A stretch of DNA of 64,000 bases from Adiantum capillus-veneris (GCA_014529385.2 CM043944.1:47277768-47341767); one strand, 5' to 3'; positions 12,362 through 21,600 are shown, numbered from the stretch's first letter. The notes: generated by a model from the letters alone, not told the origin. Numbers and translations: made by a program.

Positions 12362-12556
12362 AATGTGACATGTGTAGGTCTGAGTCAATGTTTTGACTTT
12401 TATTGTGCATACTCGTTTGCTAATTGCTCTTGCTCTTTTTTTCTTTTTTTGTGAGTATAAAGCTTTATATGTACATTCCGTAAGATCGGAGATTAAGAGG
12501 TCAGGGAAAAAGGTTGAGAGGGAAACCAGTGAATGATGGATGTCCACAAACACTCC
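12362..12556 (-). repeat. Possible small LTR-like segment inside element B
   Basis: On the minus strand a polypurine run (AAGGAAGGGGGGAG, about 12557-12570) precedes TGTTTGTGGACATCC. The segment ends ACATGTCACA and is followed by TGGTACAGTGAACC, which is PBS-like. A TATA-like ACATATAAAGC lies inside. The polypurine run and its flank also resemble the real B PPT region at 10945-10985 (GATGGATGTCC versus GATGGGTGTCC, then CCCCCCTTCCT, read on the plus strand). It may be a relic LTR or a duplicated 3' end. With no second copy this remains tentative. Confidence 0.35.
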
Positions 12557-12573
12557 CCCCTTCCTTGGGTAGA

Positions 12574-15500
12574 TCATACCGTTTGAAATGAGCTTGTCAC
12601 CCTTTGAAACCAATTATTCCAGTTGGTAATAGGTGAGGATTTTTGCCAGTAGTTTGTTATTACCCTAGGTGCCTTGTCAAGCTGCAAGGGTGGTAAGGTA
12701 CTCTCCCAGGATTGAACTTGAAGTGGTTCATCAGGTGATTCTTGAACACTGGGAGGTGTGGATTCTTTTGTAGCTTCATTGAGGTCCACTACTATAGATG
12801 GAGGCGGTGTAGAAGCTTTTACCTCTATGGATGTATTACATGAGGAGCTAAAATCTTCATGGGACTCCCCCCTTCCTGAGCTCGGTGGAACAAATCGTTC
12901 TTTCTTTGGTACCCAAACTAGCTCTGGACTAGGTGTGTAGCATTCTGTGATTTTTTTCTTTCCATGATCATTGATTCGTTTTGGAGCTACGGGATTGGGC
13001 TCACTTGGGTCAGGTGATAGGTAAGAGCACAATCTACGTTTTGGCACCCAGATTTGATCATTTCCTTGATAGTAGCCTTGGGCTTCCAATAGTCGTTTAG
13101 GGATCCATCGCAACATTTTCTTACTTTTCTTGGAGTGAGTGGTACGGTTCTTACTAGGTTTCCGTTTTTTTGCATCAACCATGCTCACTACAGAGGTTTT
13201 AGGGACCCACTTGTATGTTTTCTTCGCTACATTAGGATGAGTCTTGTCGGAAGCGATACGCATTGCTTGTAGCATATTTAAGGGTATACGCATTTCATCC
13301 CCCTCAGGTGTTACCCAGGTCGTCCCCCTATTTCCCCAAGTGTCTATGGTTGATGCTAGGTGGACCCAATCTACGTTGTTTGATTCCGTCATACCCGGTA
13401 ACACATCCATGTAAGGAGAATCTTGGCCAATGTCTGTATCCTTCTTACAAGTGTAACAATATTGTAGTGGGGCCGAGTGAACTGTGGTGTCAGAGCGATG
13501 ATCAATAATGGTGTTACTCCCTAAGGGGTGTACCTTACCAGTCACCAAATCCACTCTAAGGACAGAGTCTTGGAATTGCAAATAGACATGATTTTTAGAC
13601 CAATCGTGAACCATTTGTGCTTCCCTCATGAATGGTCGTCCTAAAATCATTTCATATGACATAAGGTGTTTAGAGAAATCCATTACAATGAACGTATGTC
13701 GCACCTTGTATCCTAGAACTTTGATCTTAAGATCCTTGAGCATCCCCATAGGTTTGGCTATGGTACCATTTGCCATCTTTACCACAATGTTAGTAACACT
13801 GAGGCGGGGTTTTCCCATGGATTCCCAACAATCTTTTGTAACGATGCTAACTCCCGCACCACCATCAAGAATTTCCTTTATAGTTAATCCCTTGGTAGTG
13901 ATGGGTAGGGTCGCATTAGACTCGTCGCCTTCAAAATACTGCCCTAATTCGTTAATGGGTACCTCGATCACAGACTCGTGTCCATCTAAGTCAAGTGATT
14001 GCACATGATTTTCCTCATCAATCATAATCGAGTCAAGCCTATTTGGTTGCGCAAACTGCGGTAATGCCGTTCGTAGCTCTCCGTTAAGGAATGCTCGAAG
14101 TGCAAGGAATAACTCAGGATCTCCATACAGCTTTGCTATGATCGTGGTTCGGACCTCAGAAGACATGAAGTCCACTAGTTTGGCAACATTCATTGGCGTT
14201 TTGCAGGGTGTAGGTCCTTCACTAGGAACTGGTGAGGATGGAATCTCATATTCCTCAATGGGATCAGGTATTCCTTCGTTAAACATCCTTTCCAACAAGA
14301 AAGGTGTATGCTCACTTTCTGATGTCCTGTCCTCACTCCCTTCTTGGATGATACTAGATATGGCTAACGGTCTATGGTTCATGTGGGGTGGATGAAGTTG
14401 CGTGGGAAACACTGTGTCATGAATTTTGACTTGCATGGGTTCTGGTTCTAGTTTCCTTTGAGTCTTCTCCACTAAACCTCTTAGATGTTTCACCTGCTTA
14501 ATCTCATCTACTGGGTTTGGGTACGTCCCAATCTTCTTTTTACGATTTTTCCCTTTTTGCCCCTGCGGTTTATATTGGGGGTCTTGGATTGGATTTGGAA
14601 ACACTTGTGGTGTTTTCAGAGGCTCTTTATGATTTTCTCTTATTCGGTTTTCATTTGGTTCCATGTTACGGTTTTCCTTGTCGGTCTTTCCCTTTGTGGT
14701 ATTGGTTCTAGTCTCCATTGTCTCGACTGAATCTGAATCATCCTCGAGGTCATTCATATACACGGGGTCATCTCCTGTTCCTATGTTTGTTTTGGAACTT
14801 GGCTTTGAATTTTCCGTATTCTGCGACTTCTTCCTTCGTGTCTTCTTTTTCTTTGCTTGGATAATTGACGCGGTATCTCTCTCTTCGAGGATATGTCCTG
14901 GCCCTTGAAGCATGGACCGTGTAATCGCATAAGCGGGTGCGACGGGTGGTATTGGCGATGTCACACTAGCAATTTCGACCAAATTTAGGGGTGTGATTTT
15001 AGGCGCATTTGGGTTATAGGGGCATTGGGCAATCAAGTGATCTATGCCACAACGATTACATGTGAGTATTGGCATTGCAGACGTGCTCCCTTGATTCATT
15101 TGCATCTGTGCAGCATTCTTTTGCAGCCTAATAGGGCACTCCGCTACTCGATGTGGTCCACCACACTCGTAGCATTGAAGAGGTGGCCTCCTAGCCTGGG
15201 TGTTGATATTTTGACCTCTGGATGCGAGAGCAGCAGCTTGATAAACCGGCTTGACTTGTCCCCAACAATCTTCCATGTAGTATATAGGACATTCTTCCAA
15301 TGTATCAAGTCCGTAGGCAATACTAGTGTCTATTTCCTCCTCACAACCATCTGCATAAGCATTTGATGGCTCGCAACCCACTTGGTTCATAGGGGCGACT
15401 CTTGGATGCGGGGGCTGCGGTCCTAGCACAGGAGGTGGTAACGGTGTAGCTTGTACAACATTTTGAGATCTAGGGACCATGTGTTGCGGTAGTTGCTCAA

Positions 15501-17754
15501 CAGGTGGAGTAGGCATCAATACAGGAGCTCGAGGTGCATCCGTCCAGGCTACAGGTGGTCTATTTGCCATCATACGTTTGATCATTAAACAATCCTTAGC
15601 TTGGTGACCATACCTACCACATGCGTTGCAAGTTCCATTAAATTTTACTCTAAACATAGGGCACTCACTAGTGCTATGTGGACCTAAGCAAATGGAACAC
15701 CATTGTTGCTCCCTTCTTGGATACATGTGACTATTTTGAGGGGGTCGATTATCCTTAAGAGACTCTTGGATTGCCTTGGTGAGGTCTGTCAAGAATGTCT
15801 CAAATACCTTTGGCTCATTGGCAATGGGCTTTGCAGTCATGGGTTCATACTCAATGGCTTGTGAGCTAGTGGATCTCGTGTCAGTAGACACCCTCATGCC
15901 TGCTATCATCAAGTTGTCCTCTAGTTGGATTGCATTGGCAGTGACATCTTCCCAGGTTGTGATACCTCTAATCACTAGTCCATTATAGATTCCTTCATTC
16001 CTCAACCCTCGAATGAATCGATCAAGCAGTTGGTTATTGTTGAAGCGCTCATTTACAGGGCAACGAGAGTTTAAGTGCTTTAGACGACTAATGAAGTCCC
16101 TTACTGACTCTCCTTCCTTACGTTCGGCCTTCTGTAGCTGAGATGCTACACCCCAAAGCACACCTTCTCGTATGTACTCCTTTAGAAACAACCTTCGAAG
16201 GGTAGGGTAGATTGTTTTCTCGTCCACCCTTAGGGTCCTATACCAATCTCCAGCCTTCCCACTTAATGTCAAGCTTAAGGCATTGCACTTATGTAGTTCG
16301 TTGCGTTCCCCTAAGGAATCACATACTTGTTCAAACACTTCAATGTGTTTTCTAGCATCTTCGTCCCCATTGAATTTTTGCGTGAGTTTGGCAATTTGTA
16401 CTGCCTTACTTCTAGGCTCTCTATCAGATGCATGACGCATATTTTCCGCGATAGATCGACCTATGGTTTGAGCAAACGCTGCCAAGTCACCTATGTGAGG
16501 AGGCAGGGCCGGTGGAGGTACTCTTGGAATCATATGTGGGAGAGGAACGGGTACCGGTCTTGGCATATGTGTGGATGATGCAGGACATGGAACATAACCT
16601 GGCATAGGTCCACTCGGATAAGAGCTAGGGAGCGGCACTCGAGGAGCATAAGCAAGTGGTACAATTGGAGGTGTGGGGGCCATGTGTGCATAAGGGGCTA
16701 GAGGCACATACGATCGAGGCCCCATATTAGGTACTACAACACTAGGTAGTGGCACTGCGCTAACCGTAGATGTCATCGGTACATTCTCTGTTAGGCTTAT
16801 CCCTGGAGTGAGCACTGTGTTTTCCTTGATAGAGGGTTGAGCCAAGTTAGGGAAGCTAAAGTTTTCGCTCGGAGGCTCAGATTGCATAGAGACCCCAGGT
16901 GAAATGACGTAAGATGGGTCCATGGGACTCATTAGAGGAGTCTCCATTTGTGATAGAGTAGGCTGTTGAGCCTTGCTCGTATCCAGAAATCTCATGGGGC
17001 CAGTTGAGAGTATATTTACCCCTCGGTTTTGCCTTTCTGATTGAATAATGCCATGGATAACATTACAGATCATTTTCTGTTGATCTTCGATGCTCGTGGC
17101 ACTAGAGGTGGATTGTACAATCTCTATCCATCCTACATGGTAGGCGTGGCCAGAGTGTAGATCCGTCAACACCTCAGTGTGGAGGTCGTATGTCCAATGA
17201 TCATTAATGAACAATCCTTCTAGAGTCGACGTGTTAACGGTTTCTTGTGAGGTAGAAGCAATGTTGCTCCCCGTGGTTTTACTTGCCACCAACGGTACTC
17301 TAGAGGGAACTTCTGAAGGAGGCAGCTCAACAAGGCCTTCTTGGTAAGAAGTTGGTAGGATATCCACATGGACACTCTTTGGGGGTGTGGGGTCCACGTG
17401 CGATGTGAAAGGAGATTCCACTTCCCCACCCCCTTCGTGTGCTTCATTTGCCTCAGGTTCCGAGCGAGTAGCTCTACCTAATGTTTCCATGAAACGGCTA
17501 AACATACTAGTACTAGGCTGTGGAGCTTCGGGAGGTGCATGGCCTTCTCTCTCAGTGTTTTTGTTAGGGTATGCTTCCATGATTTCTGAGTCGGAGGAGG
17601 AATCACTAGCGGCTATTTTAGGGTCTTGGGTGGTGCTACCTTGTGTCCCCGCTGAGGGTCTAGAGCTTATCGTGGATGGGTAATGGGTGTCCGTATGAAC
17701 AGAGGCACCCTCAATATGCTCGTGTTCTAGCACCCGCCCAGAGCGTAAGTGCAT
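12574..17754 (-). CDS. Element B Gag-protease polyprotein, intact, 1726 aa
   Basis: The protein would coat the element RNA in a virus-like particle and cleave itself. Residues 1-420 are low-complexity, Pro/Ser-rich. Residues about 450-620 are a capsid-type Retrotrans_gag domain (FNGDEDARKHIEVFEQV, AGDWYRTLR, RLFLKEYIREG, DRFIRGLRNEGIYNGL). Four zinc knuckles follow near 687, 709, 861 and 899 (for example CNACGRYGHQAKDC and CNRCGIDHLIAQC). A lysine-rich basic stretch lies near 970-980. A retropepsin lies at about 1265-1410 with active site ILDGGAGVSI and closing block ILGRPFM. It carries D-G-G instead of D-[ST]-G. The tail has four W-[VI]-P-K motifs (about 1516, 1549, 1568 and 1614). The frame is open throughout, though B has no replication enzymes. 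The start chosen is the first Met of the open frame. Confidence 0.9.
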   Translation of the reverse strand: MHLRSGRVLEHEHIEGASVHTDTHYPSTISSRPSAGTQGSTTQDPKIAASDSSSDSEIMEAYPNKNTEREGHAPPEAPQPSTSMFSRFMETLGRATRSEPEANEAHEGGGEVESPFTSHVDPTPPKSVHVDILPTSYQEGLVELPPSEVPSRVPLVASKTTGSNIASTSQETVNTSTLEGLFINDHWTYDLHTEVLTDLHSGHAYHVGWIEIVQSTSSATSIEDQQKMICNVIHGIIQSERQNRGVNILSTGPMRFLDTSKAQQPTLSQMETPLMSPMDPSYVISPGVSMQSEPPSENFSFPNLAQPSIKENTVLTPGISLTENVPMTSTVSAVPLPSVVVPNMGPRSYVPLAPYAHMAPTPPIVPLAYAPRVPLPSSYPSGPMPGYVPCPASSTHMPRPVPVPLPHMIPRVPPPALPPHIGDLAAFAQTIGRSIAENMRHASDREPRSKAVQIAKLTQKFNGDEDARKHIEVFEQVCDSLGERNELHKCNALSLTLSGKAGDWYRTLRVDEKTIYPTLRRLFLKEYIREGVLWGVASQLQKAERKEGESVRDFISRLKHLNSRCPVNERFNNNQLLDRFIRGLRNEGIYNGLVIRGITTWEDVTANAIQLEDNLMIAGMRVSTDTRSTSSQAIEYEPMTAKPIANEPKVFETFLTDLTKAIQESLKDNRPPQNSHMYPRREQQWCSICLGPHSTSECPMFRVKFNGTCNACGRYGHQAKDCLMIKRMMANRPPVAWTDAPRAPVLMPTPPVEQLPQHMVPRSQNVVQATPLPPPVLGPQPPHPRVAPMNQVGCEPSNAYADGCEEEIDTSIAYGLDTLEECPIYYMEDCWGQVKPVYQAAALASRGQNINTQARRPPLQCYECGGPHRVAECPIRLQKNAAQMQMNQGSTSAMPILTCNRCGIDHLIAQCPYNPNAPKITPLNLVEIASVTSPIPPVAPAYAITRSMLQGPGHILEERDTASIIQAKKKKTRRKKSQNTENSKPSSKTNIGTGDDPVYMNDLEDDSDSVETMETRTNTTKGKTDKENRNMEPNENRIRENHKEPLKTPQVFPNPIQDPQYKPQGQKGKNRKKKIGTYPNPVDEIKQVKHLRGLVEKTQRKLEPEPMQVKIHDTVFPTQLHPPHMNHRPLAISSIIQEGSEDRTSESEHTPFLLERMFNEGIPDPIEEYEIPSSPVPSEGPTPCKTPMNVAKLVDFMSSEVRTTIIAKLYGDPELFLALRAFLNGELRTALPQFAQPNRLDSIMIDEENHVQSLDLDGHESVIEVPINELGQYFEGDESNATLPITTKGLTIKEILDGGAGVSIVTKDCWESMGKPRLSVTNIVVKMANGTIAKPMGMLKDLKIKVLGYKVRHTFIVMDFSKHLMSYEMILGRPFMREAQMVHDWSKNHVYLQFQDSVLRVDLVTGKVHPLGSNTIIDHRSDTTVHSAPLQYCYTCKKDTDIGQDSPYMDVLPGMTESNNVDWVHLASTIDTWGNRGTTWVTPEGDEMRIPLNMLQAMRIASDKTHPNVAKKTYKWVPKTSVVSMVDAKKRKPSKNRTTHSKKSKKMLRWIPKRLLEAQGYYQGNDQIWVPKRRLCSYLSPDPSEPNPVAPKRINDHGKKKITECYTPSPELVWVPKKERFVPPSSGRGESHEDFSSSCNTSIEVKASTPPPSIVVDLNEATKESTPPSVQESPDEPLQVQSWESTLPPLQLDKAPRVITNYWQKSSPITNWNNWFQRVTSSFQTV

Positions 17755-18732
17755 GTGCTTTTGATACCCTAAGGTGTCAAAAAGCTGCTCTAGGAGGCCT
17801 TATGACTAGTTTTTAGCGTGTTTTTTGTTTGTTTTTTTGCTAGATTTTTTAGAGCGTGTCGTGGAATGGGCCGTGTGATAGCTCAAAACGAGCGTATCGG
17901 TCAGAGGGTCGTGCCGTGCTTTACAGCCCTCCGTTTGGTCACTCTATGCCCTCGAAATCCCTAAAACTGTCAATTTCCAGTAGGGAACTAGGCCCAAACT
18001 AGAAAGTCTAAGGGTGCAAGTGGGAAGAGAAAGGAGGAGAGTGGAGGACTTGTCCCACATGCTCTCATTCTCTCTTGAGGGAGTAGGGTATATATATAAG
18101 AGTGAGTCTAGTATATACCATAAGATTGAGGCCTGGGGCCTGGGCTTGGGCTTGGGCTTGGGAAAATGATCCCGATCCCAATCTATCTTTTATACAAACC
18201 AGCCCGTCCGTTTTAAGAGTCACGTTTTTTATTTTCGAAAAATATCGCCGCCCACTCGCTCGCGCTTTTAATTTCCGAATTTTTTTTCAAATAAAAATAT
18301 ATTTTTTTTTCAAAATTATTTTTTTTTTCTCAAAAAACTTTTTTTTTTTTTCAAATTTTTTTTTTTTTCAAATTTTTGTTGTTGATGCAGAAAATACAGA
18401 AATTGAACAAAACGCAGAAATGCAGAAATTGCAGAAAATGCGGAAAAAATGCAGAAATTGCAGAAAATGCAGAAAAAACGCAGAAATTGCAGAAAATGCA
18501 GCAAAAACGCAGAAATTGCAGAAAATTGCAGAAATTGAAAACGCCGAACTTGAAAATGCAGAAATTGCAGAAATTGAAAAAACGCAGACAATAGCAGAAA
18601 TTGAAACTTGACAACAATTGCAGAAAACGCAAAAAACAGAAATCTTCCACACACTCCTTCCCTGCCTTTCCTACGATAGAAATTGCACCACAAGGAAGCG
18701 TAAAGTGCTAACCGAGCTTAGTGTAGGGCATA
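17755..18732 (-). other. Element B 5' leader
   Basis: About 1 kb between the PBS and the Gag start. It contains a minisatellite-like stretch (18380-18640), long homopolymer T runs on the plus strand (18280-18370) and a short hexanucleotide run of GGGCTT near 18143-18162. No ORF in it looks real, because the open frames there are by-products of the repeat. Confidence 0.7.
18380..18640. repeat. GCAGAAATT/GCAGAAAAT minisatellite in the B leader
   Basis: Irregular head-to-tail copies of a 9-base unit (GCAGAAATT, GCAGAAAAT, GCAGAAAAA and variants with an AC insertion) fill about 260 bp. On the sense (minus) strand of element B the unit reads TTCTGCAA/TTTCTGC, which is pyrimidine-rich. Neighbouring poly-T and poly-A runs extend the low-complexity block to about 18280. 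Confidence 0.9.
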
Positions 18733-18750
18733 TCCCCGGCAGCGGCGCCA
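18733..18750 (-). other. Primer binding site of element B (Asp-tRNA-like)
   Basis: The minus strand reads TGGCGCCGCTGCCGGGGA four bases after the 5' LTR end. It matches the common plant PBS complementary to tRNA-Asp except at one position. Element D has a diverged version of the same site. Confidence 0.88.
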
Positions 18751-18754
18751 AAAA

Positions 18755-19004
18755 TGTGCGCTCCTTGCCGCACTGTCGAAGCAAGGGACTTGCCAATACA
18801 CCGTATGCGAGCCACAAACGGCTCCAAGCACACAACAAGCCTAAACTAGCAAGCTCAAGAAAACAAAGGGTGTGTCACTCACCGCTCTACGCTCGCCTTC
18901 GTGGTGGATTCCTCGCCGCGATGAAGAAGAAGCTGCAGTCGTGCCGCGCTCAACCGCTTCGTCGCCGTCGTGCCTTCGTAATGCTCGATCGCACACACAC
19001 TCTC

Positions 19005-19035
<31 letters not shown>

Positions 19036-19331
19036 AGGAGGTGAAGAAGAAGAAGAAGATGGAGATGGAGCAAGAGCACTCTTCAATTGCACAAATGAGA
19101 GAATGAGTAAAAATTAGGTTTAGTTGGCTTTTATAGGAGCTCACCCCATTCACACTTGGGCGCCCATGCTTAACCAACTAATCCCTTGAATGTCCAAGTT
19201 AAAGTGCGCCTCTCATCGGCGATCACTCTACCTTTCCCTATTGGTCCGACAAGCCCGGTACCTGACTCTACCAAATACATAATACGCGTCCATCGTAGGT
19301 GATGGGTGTCCGTGTGCCGTGAGGGTTAACA
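18755..19331 (-). repeat. 5' LTR of element B (577 bp)
   Basis: It is nearly identical to 10383-10959, with one difference at 18962. On the minus strand it begins TGTTAACC and ends GCGCACA. Confidence 0.95.
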
Positions 19332-19801
19332 CTTGTCTACGGAACAAGTTCGGCTGCTCACGAGAAAAGAGGGAAAACCCGACTGTGGGTACCCCCCTTA
19401 AGCTTCAAAAAAAACTTGTTGTCCAAGAACCCTAAGGGTTTTGGGCGCCCGTCATGTGAAAAAAAATACTGCAACGAGCTCTGTCGGCGGCGAGAACGAG
19501 CAAGGGAGAGAGAGAGAACGGGCCCGACGTTGCTTGGGGGTTCTCGGCCCTGTGTCGGGTCCGCCTTAGCAGGTCAGCACGATCCCAACCATCTAGGCCT
19601 TGCCCCTTTTTTCCATGGTCGACCCTGCGGCGCTCCCCCGGCCAACAACAAGCTCGGCTGCACACGCCCGTTTGGTGCATTTTTTTATGTGGCTTAGCAG
19701 GCGGCCATTCCCGCCTCCAACTCCCTTTCTCCCCAAGCTTGCATGTGCATGCCTAATAAAAGCAGTGATCCAGGAACCACCCCTCTTTGCCTAGAATAAA
19801 A
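19332..19801 (-). other. Element A leader, distal part
   Basis: Noncoding sequence between the PBS of element A and the point where element B inserted. It begins with B's right TSD copy (19332-19336). The A leader resumes at 10377 and runs down to the Gag start. No gene is visible. Confidence 0.6.
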
Positions 19802-19818
19802 CCTTGCTTTTGATACCA
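19802..19818 (-). other. Primer binding site of element A (initiator Met-tRNA-like)
   Basis: The minus strand reads TGGTATCAAAAGCAAGG one base after the 5' LTR end. It resembles the canonical TGGTATCAGAGC of plant elements primed by initiator tRNA-Met. Confidence 0.85.
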
Positions 19819-19819
19819 G

Positions 19820-19972
19820 TGTAAATCCTAGGGGTGACTAGAGCCTGGAATCCACCTCCCACTATATAGGCAATGCTCCTAGCCCTTTGCCCTAGCTAGA
19901 TTCCCTTTCCACATTGCCTAGTCTGGCCCTTGGCCCAGTCCATGACTCCCTGGCCTTGCCCTTGTCCTGACA
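19820..19972 (-). repeat. 5' LTR of element A (153 bp)
   Basis: Matches 5151-5303 with about three substitutions and two small indels. It is followed on the plus strand by TSD copy TATGT at 19973-19977. Confidence 0.92.
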
Positions 19973-19977
19973 TATGT

Positions 19978-20111
19978 CTTCCAATGCTCTGATTCAAAGG
20001 ACAAATGCCAACATTCACTAAAGGCCTACACTAGCATCAACAACTCTTTACAACAGGCCTAACTAGAGGATCAAACGAACAATGGAGTCTTCACAGTCAA
20101 TAAAGGACAAC
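19978..20111 (+). other. Continuation of relic element C
   Basis: Once element A and one TSD copy are removed, this segment joins directly to 5145. It shows no coding signal of its own and ends where the D 5' LTR begins. Confidence 0.5.
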
Positions 20112-21039
20112 TGTTAGAAGCTGGACACACCCTATGGAAACTGACTACTCGGCAAATTATCATTTTTTGTAATTATTCATTTATTGAGAAAACTCGACAT
20201 TTCACCTTGTAAATATTGGGGCTTACAGATTTTTCCAGATTGTATCCCAGTTTTGATAGTTAGATTGAGTAGATGGTTGATTTGAAACTTTAGGGTTTGA
20301 GAATTGTAAGGTATCTAGACCACTTTTTGACCTTAATAAAAAACCTTTTGTCATTTTTAAAAAGTTTGGAAGTCTGTGAGTGAGCGTACTGTGTACGAGA
20401 GAGAGTGTGAGCTTCATCTTGACGCTACGTGTGCACCGGTAGTCGAAATTAGGTGCGGAGAAGTGCAACGTGTTGCCCCCGACGAGAGCTATGCGCCGAT
20501 ACCTACATTGCGCGCGTACGGTCCGGTTTTGCGAGCTCCATCTACAAGCTTCATCTGGTGATTCGGTGAGCATACGTTGTCCGATTTTGCATTGCAGCAT
20601 ATCCACGCGTTCACATTGAGTAGAGATACACATTAGGCACTTCAGATTTCAGAAACGAAGACCTACAAATTTCGGCCAGACATCCTACGTGATTTTGCAC
20701 CTGGTGTTTTGGGTTGGGGTTTTGGTTCATAAACCTTAGGGAGAGCGACCTATTGGTGTTAGTAGGGTCTCCTTCAAGTCTGTGGTGTTTCGAGATTGTT
20801 TGATGGGTGTTCGGCTCTAGAAAGCGTTGTAGGAAGTTTCCTCTTATGCACTCTTGAAAGCTGTGACTTAGACATTCGGTACAAACCTCTGTAGGAATTA
20901 GTTAGGAGTCGGTCGAGTGTAGGTTGACACCTTATGCTTGCTTCCACACGCCTGCGGGTCGAGCTTCCTCCTTAGCTGACAAATCTTGTTAGGTGAGTTC
21001 TCGTTGTGCTGACGTCCGTCGCGGTATATCCGTCCAACA
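20112..21039 (+). repeat. 5' LTR of element D (928 bp)
   Basis: It starts TGTTAGAAGCTGG and ends GTCCAACA, followed by the PBS after one base. Its first 560 bp match the truncated right LTR (47590-48153) with scattered differences. A degenerate half of the palindrome repeat lies at 20678. Confidence 0.88.
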
Positions 21040-21040
21040 T

Positions 21041-21058
21041 TGGCACCGCTGTCGGGGA
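21041..21058 (+). other. Primer binding site of element D
   Basis: Reads TGGCACCGCTGTCGGGGA. It differs from the B site TGGCGCCGCTGCCGGGGA at two positions, so an Asp-tRNA-type primer is likely. Confidence 0.85.
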
Positions 21059-21576
21059 CGAAAACCTTAGGTAGGTGACCGAGACTAGTCCTTGAGGATA
21101 GGGATTTTTGGCTTGCCAAGAGTCTTGTTTTACATTTAGATAGGACCAGAGGGTGGAGGACTCTCTAGGTCTTAGAGGGAGTCTAGGAAGCGTGGTCTGG
21201 CCTAGATCCTTCGACTTAGGTAGATTTAGGTAGACTGAAATAGTTTTAGATATTAGTGAGTTCGAGAGTAGGAGTTGGAGTGGTAGAAGCGGTGAGAGGA
21301 GAGCTTGAGAGTCCGGAGAGGCCAAAAAGCAACCAAAACACCATTATCACCATTTCATAGGATGAGTAGGAGTAGAGTAAGTAGGACATCATGATTCAGG
21401 ATCTAGAGCACTTTGTGCATGTATACTTGCTTGGTAAATTCATCACAAGGTTGTAAAAGACGCAAAAGTGTGTTTGAAAGCTGAAGTGAAGTCCAAAAGT
21501 TACTGTGAGGGTTTCTGATAGAGCTGCAGAGCATCAGGAGCATTTCTGTCAGAAAAAAATTTAATTTTAAGCCAGG

Positions 21577-21600
21577 AGACATCTTACGCGTAGGATGTCT
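21577..21600. repeat. Palindrome copy 1
   Basis: The arms are AGACATCTTA and TAGGATGTCT around CGCG. The one arm change would leave a G-U wobble in RNA. Confidence 0.9.

Larger units (their letters stand above)
10383..19331 (-). mobile_element. Element B: young Gag-protease-only LTR retrotransposon
   Basis: A complete minus-strand LTR element of 8949 bp with 577-bp LTRs, an Asp-tRNA-like PBS, a strong PPT and a perfect TSD CTTGT. It is nested in the leader of element A. Its single long ORF (12574-17754) encodes Gag plus protease and nothing else. I find no RT, RNase H or integrase motif in any frame within its bounds. This is the organisation described in plants as TR-GAG-type non-autonomous elements, here with a protease and an unusually long protein. 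By eye the LTRs differ at one base in 577 (10590 versus 18962), so the insertion is very recent. Mobilisation must have used enzymes supplied in trans. Confidence 0.93.
5151..19972 (-). mobile_element. Element A: decayed Ty3/gypsy chromovirus with 153-bp LTRs, hosting element B
   Basis: This is a minus-strand LTR retrotransposon with both LTRs (5151-5303 and 19820-19972), an initiator-Met-like PBS and a perfect 5-bp target duplication TATGT. Its own length without nested element B (8949 bp plus one TSD copy) is about 5.9 kb. Pol order is Gag, zinc knuckle, protease, RT, RNase H, H2C2, integrase, then a chromodomain at the C-terminus. That order places it among the chromoviruses. All coding parts carry frameshifts or stops. 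The LTRs differ by about three substitutions and two indels over 153 bp, so the insertion is not recent. It sits in the D-family relic C. Confidence 0.92.

Noticed and set aside
18102-18693. Several overlapping ORFs on both strands
   Set aside because: They are products of the 9-base minisatellite and homopolymer runs in the element B leader.
19802-19818. tRNA-like sequences at the PBS sites
   Set aside because: Only the 3' tRNA complement is present, next to LTR ends; no cloverleaf can be drawn.
20376-20561. 61-codon ORF repeated at 47854-48039
   Set aside because: Both copies are LTR sequence of element D; conservation reflects the LTR pair.
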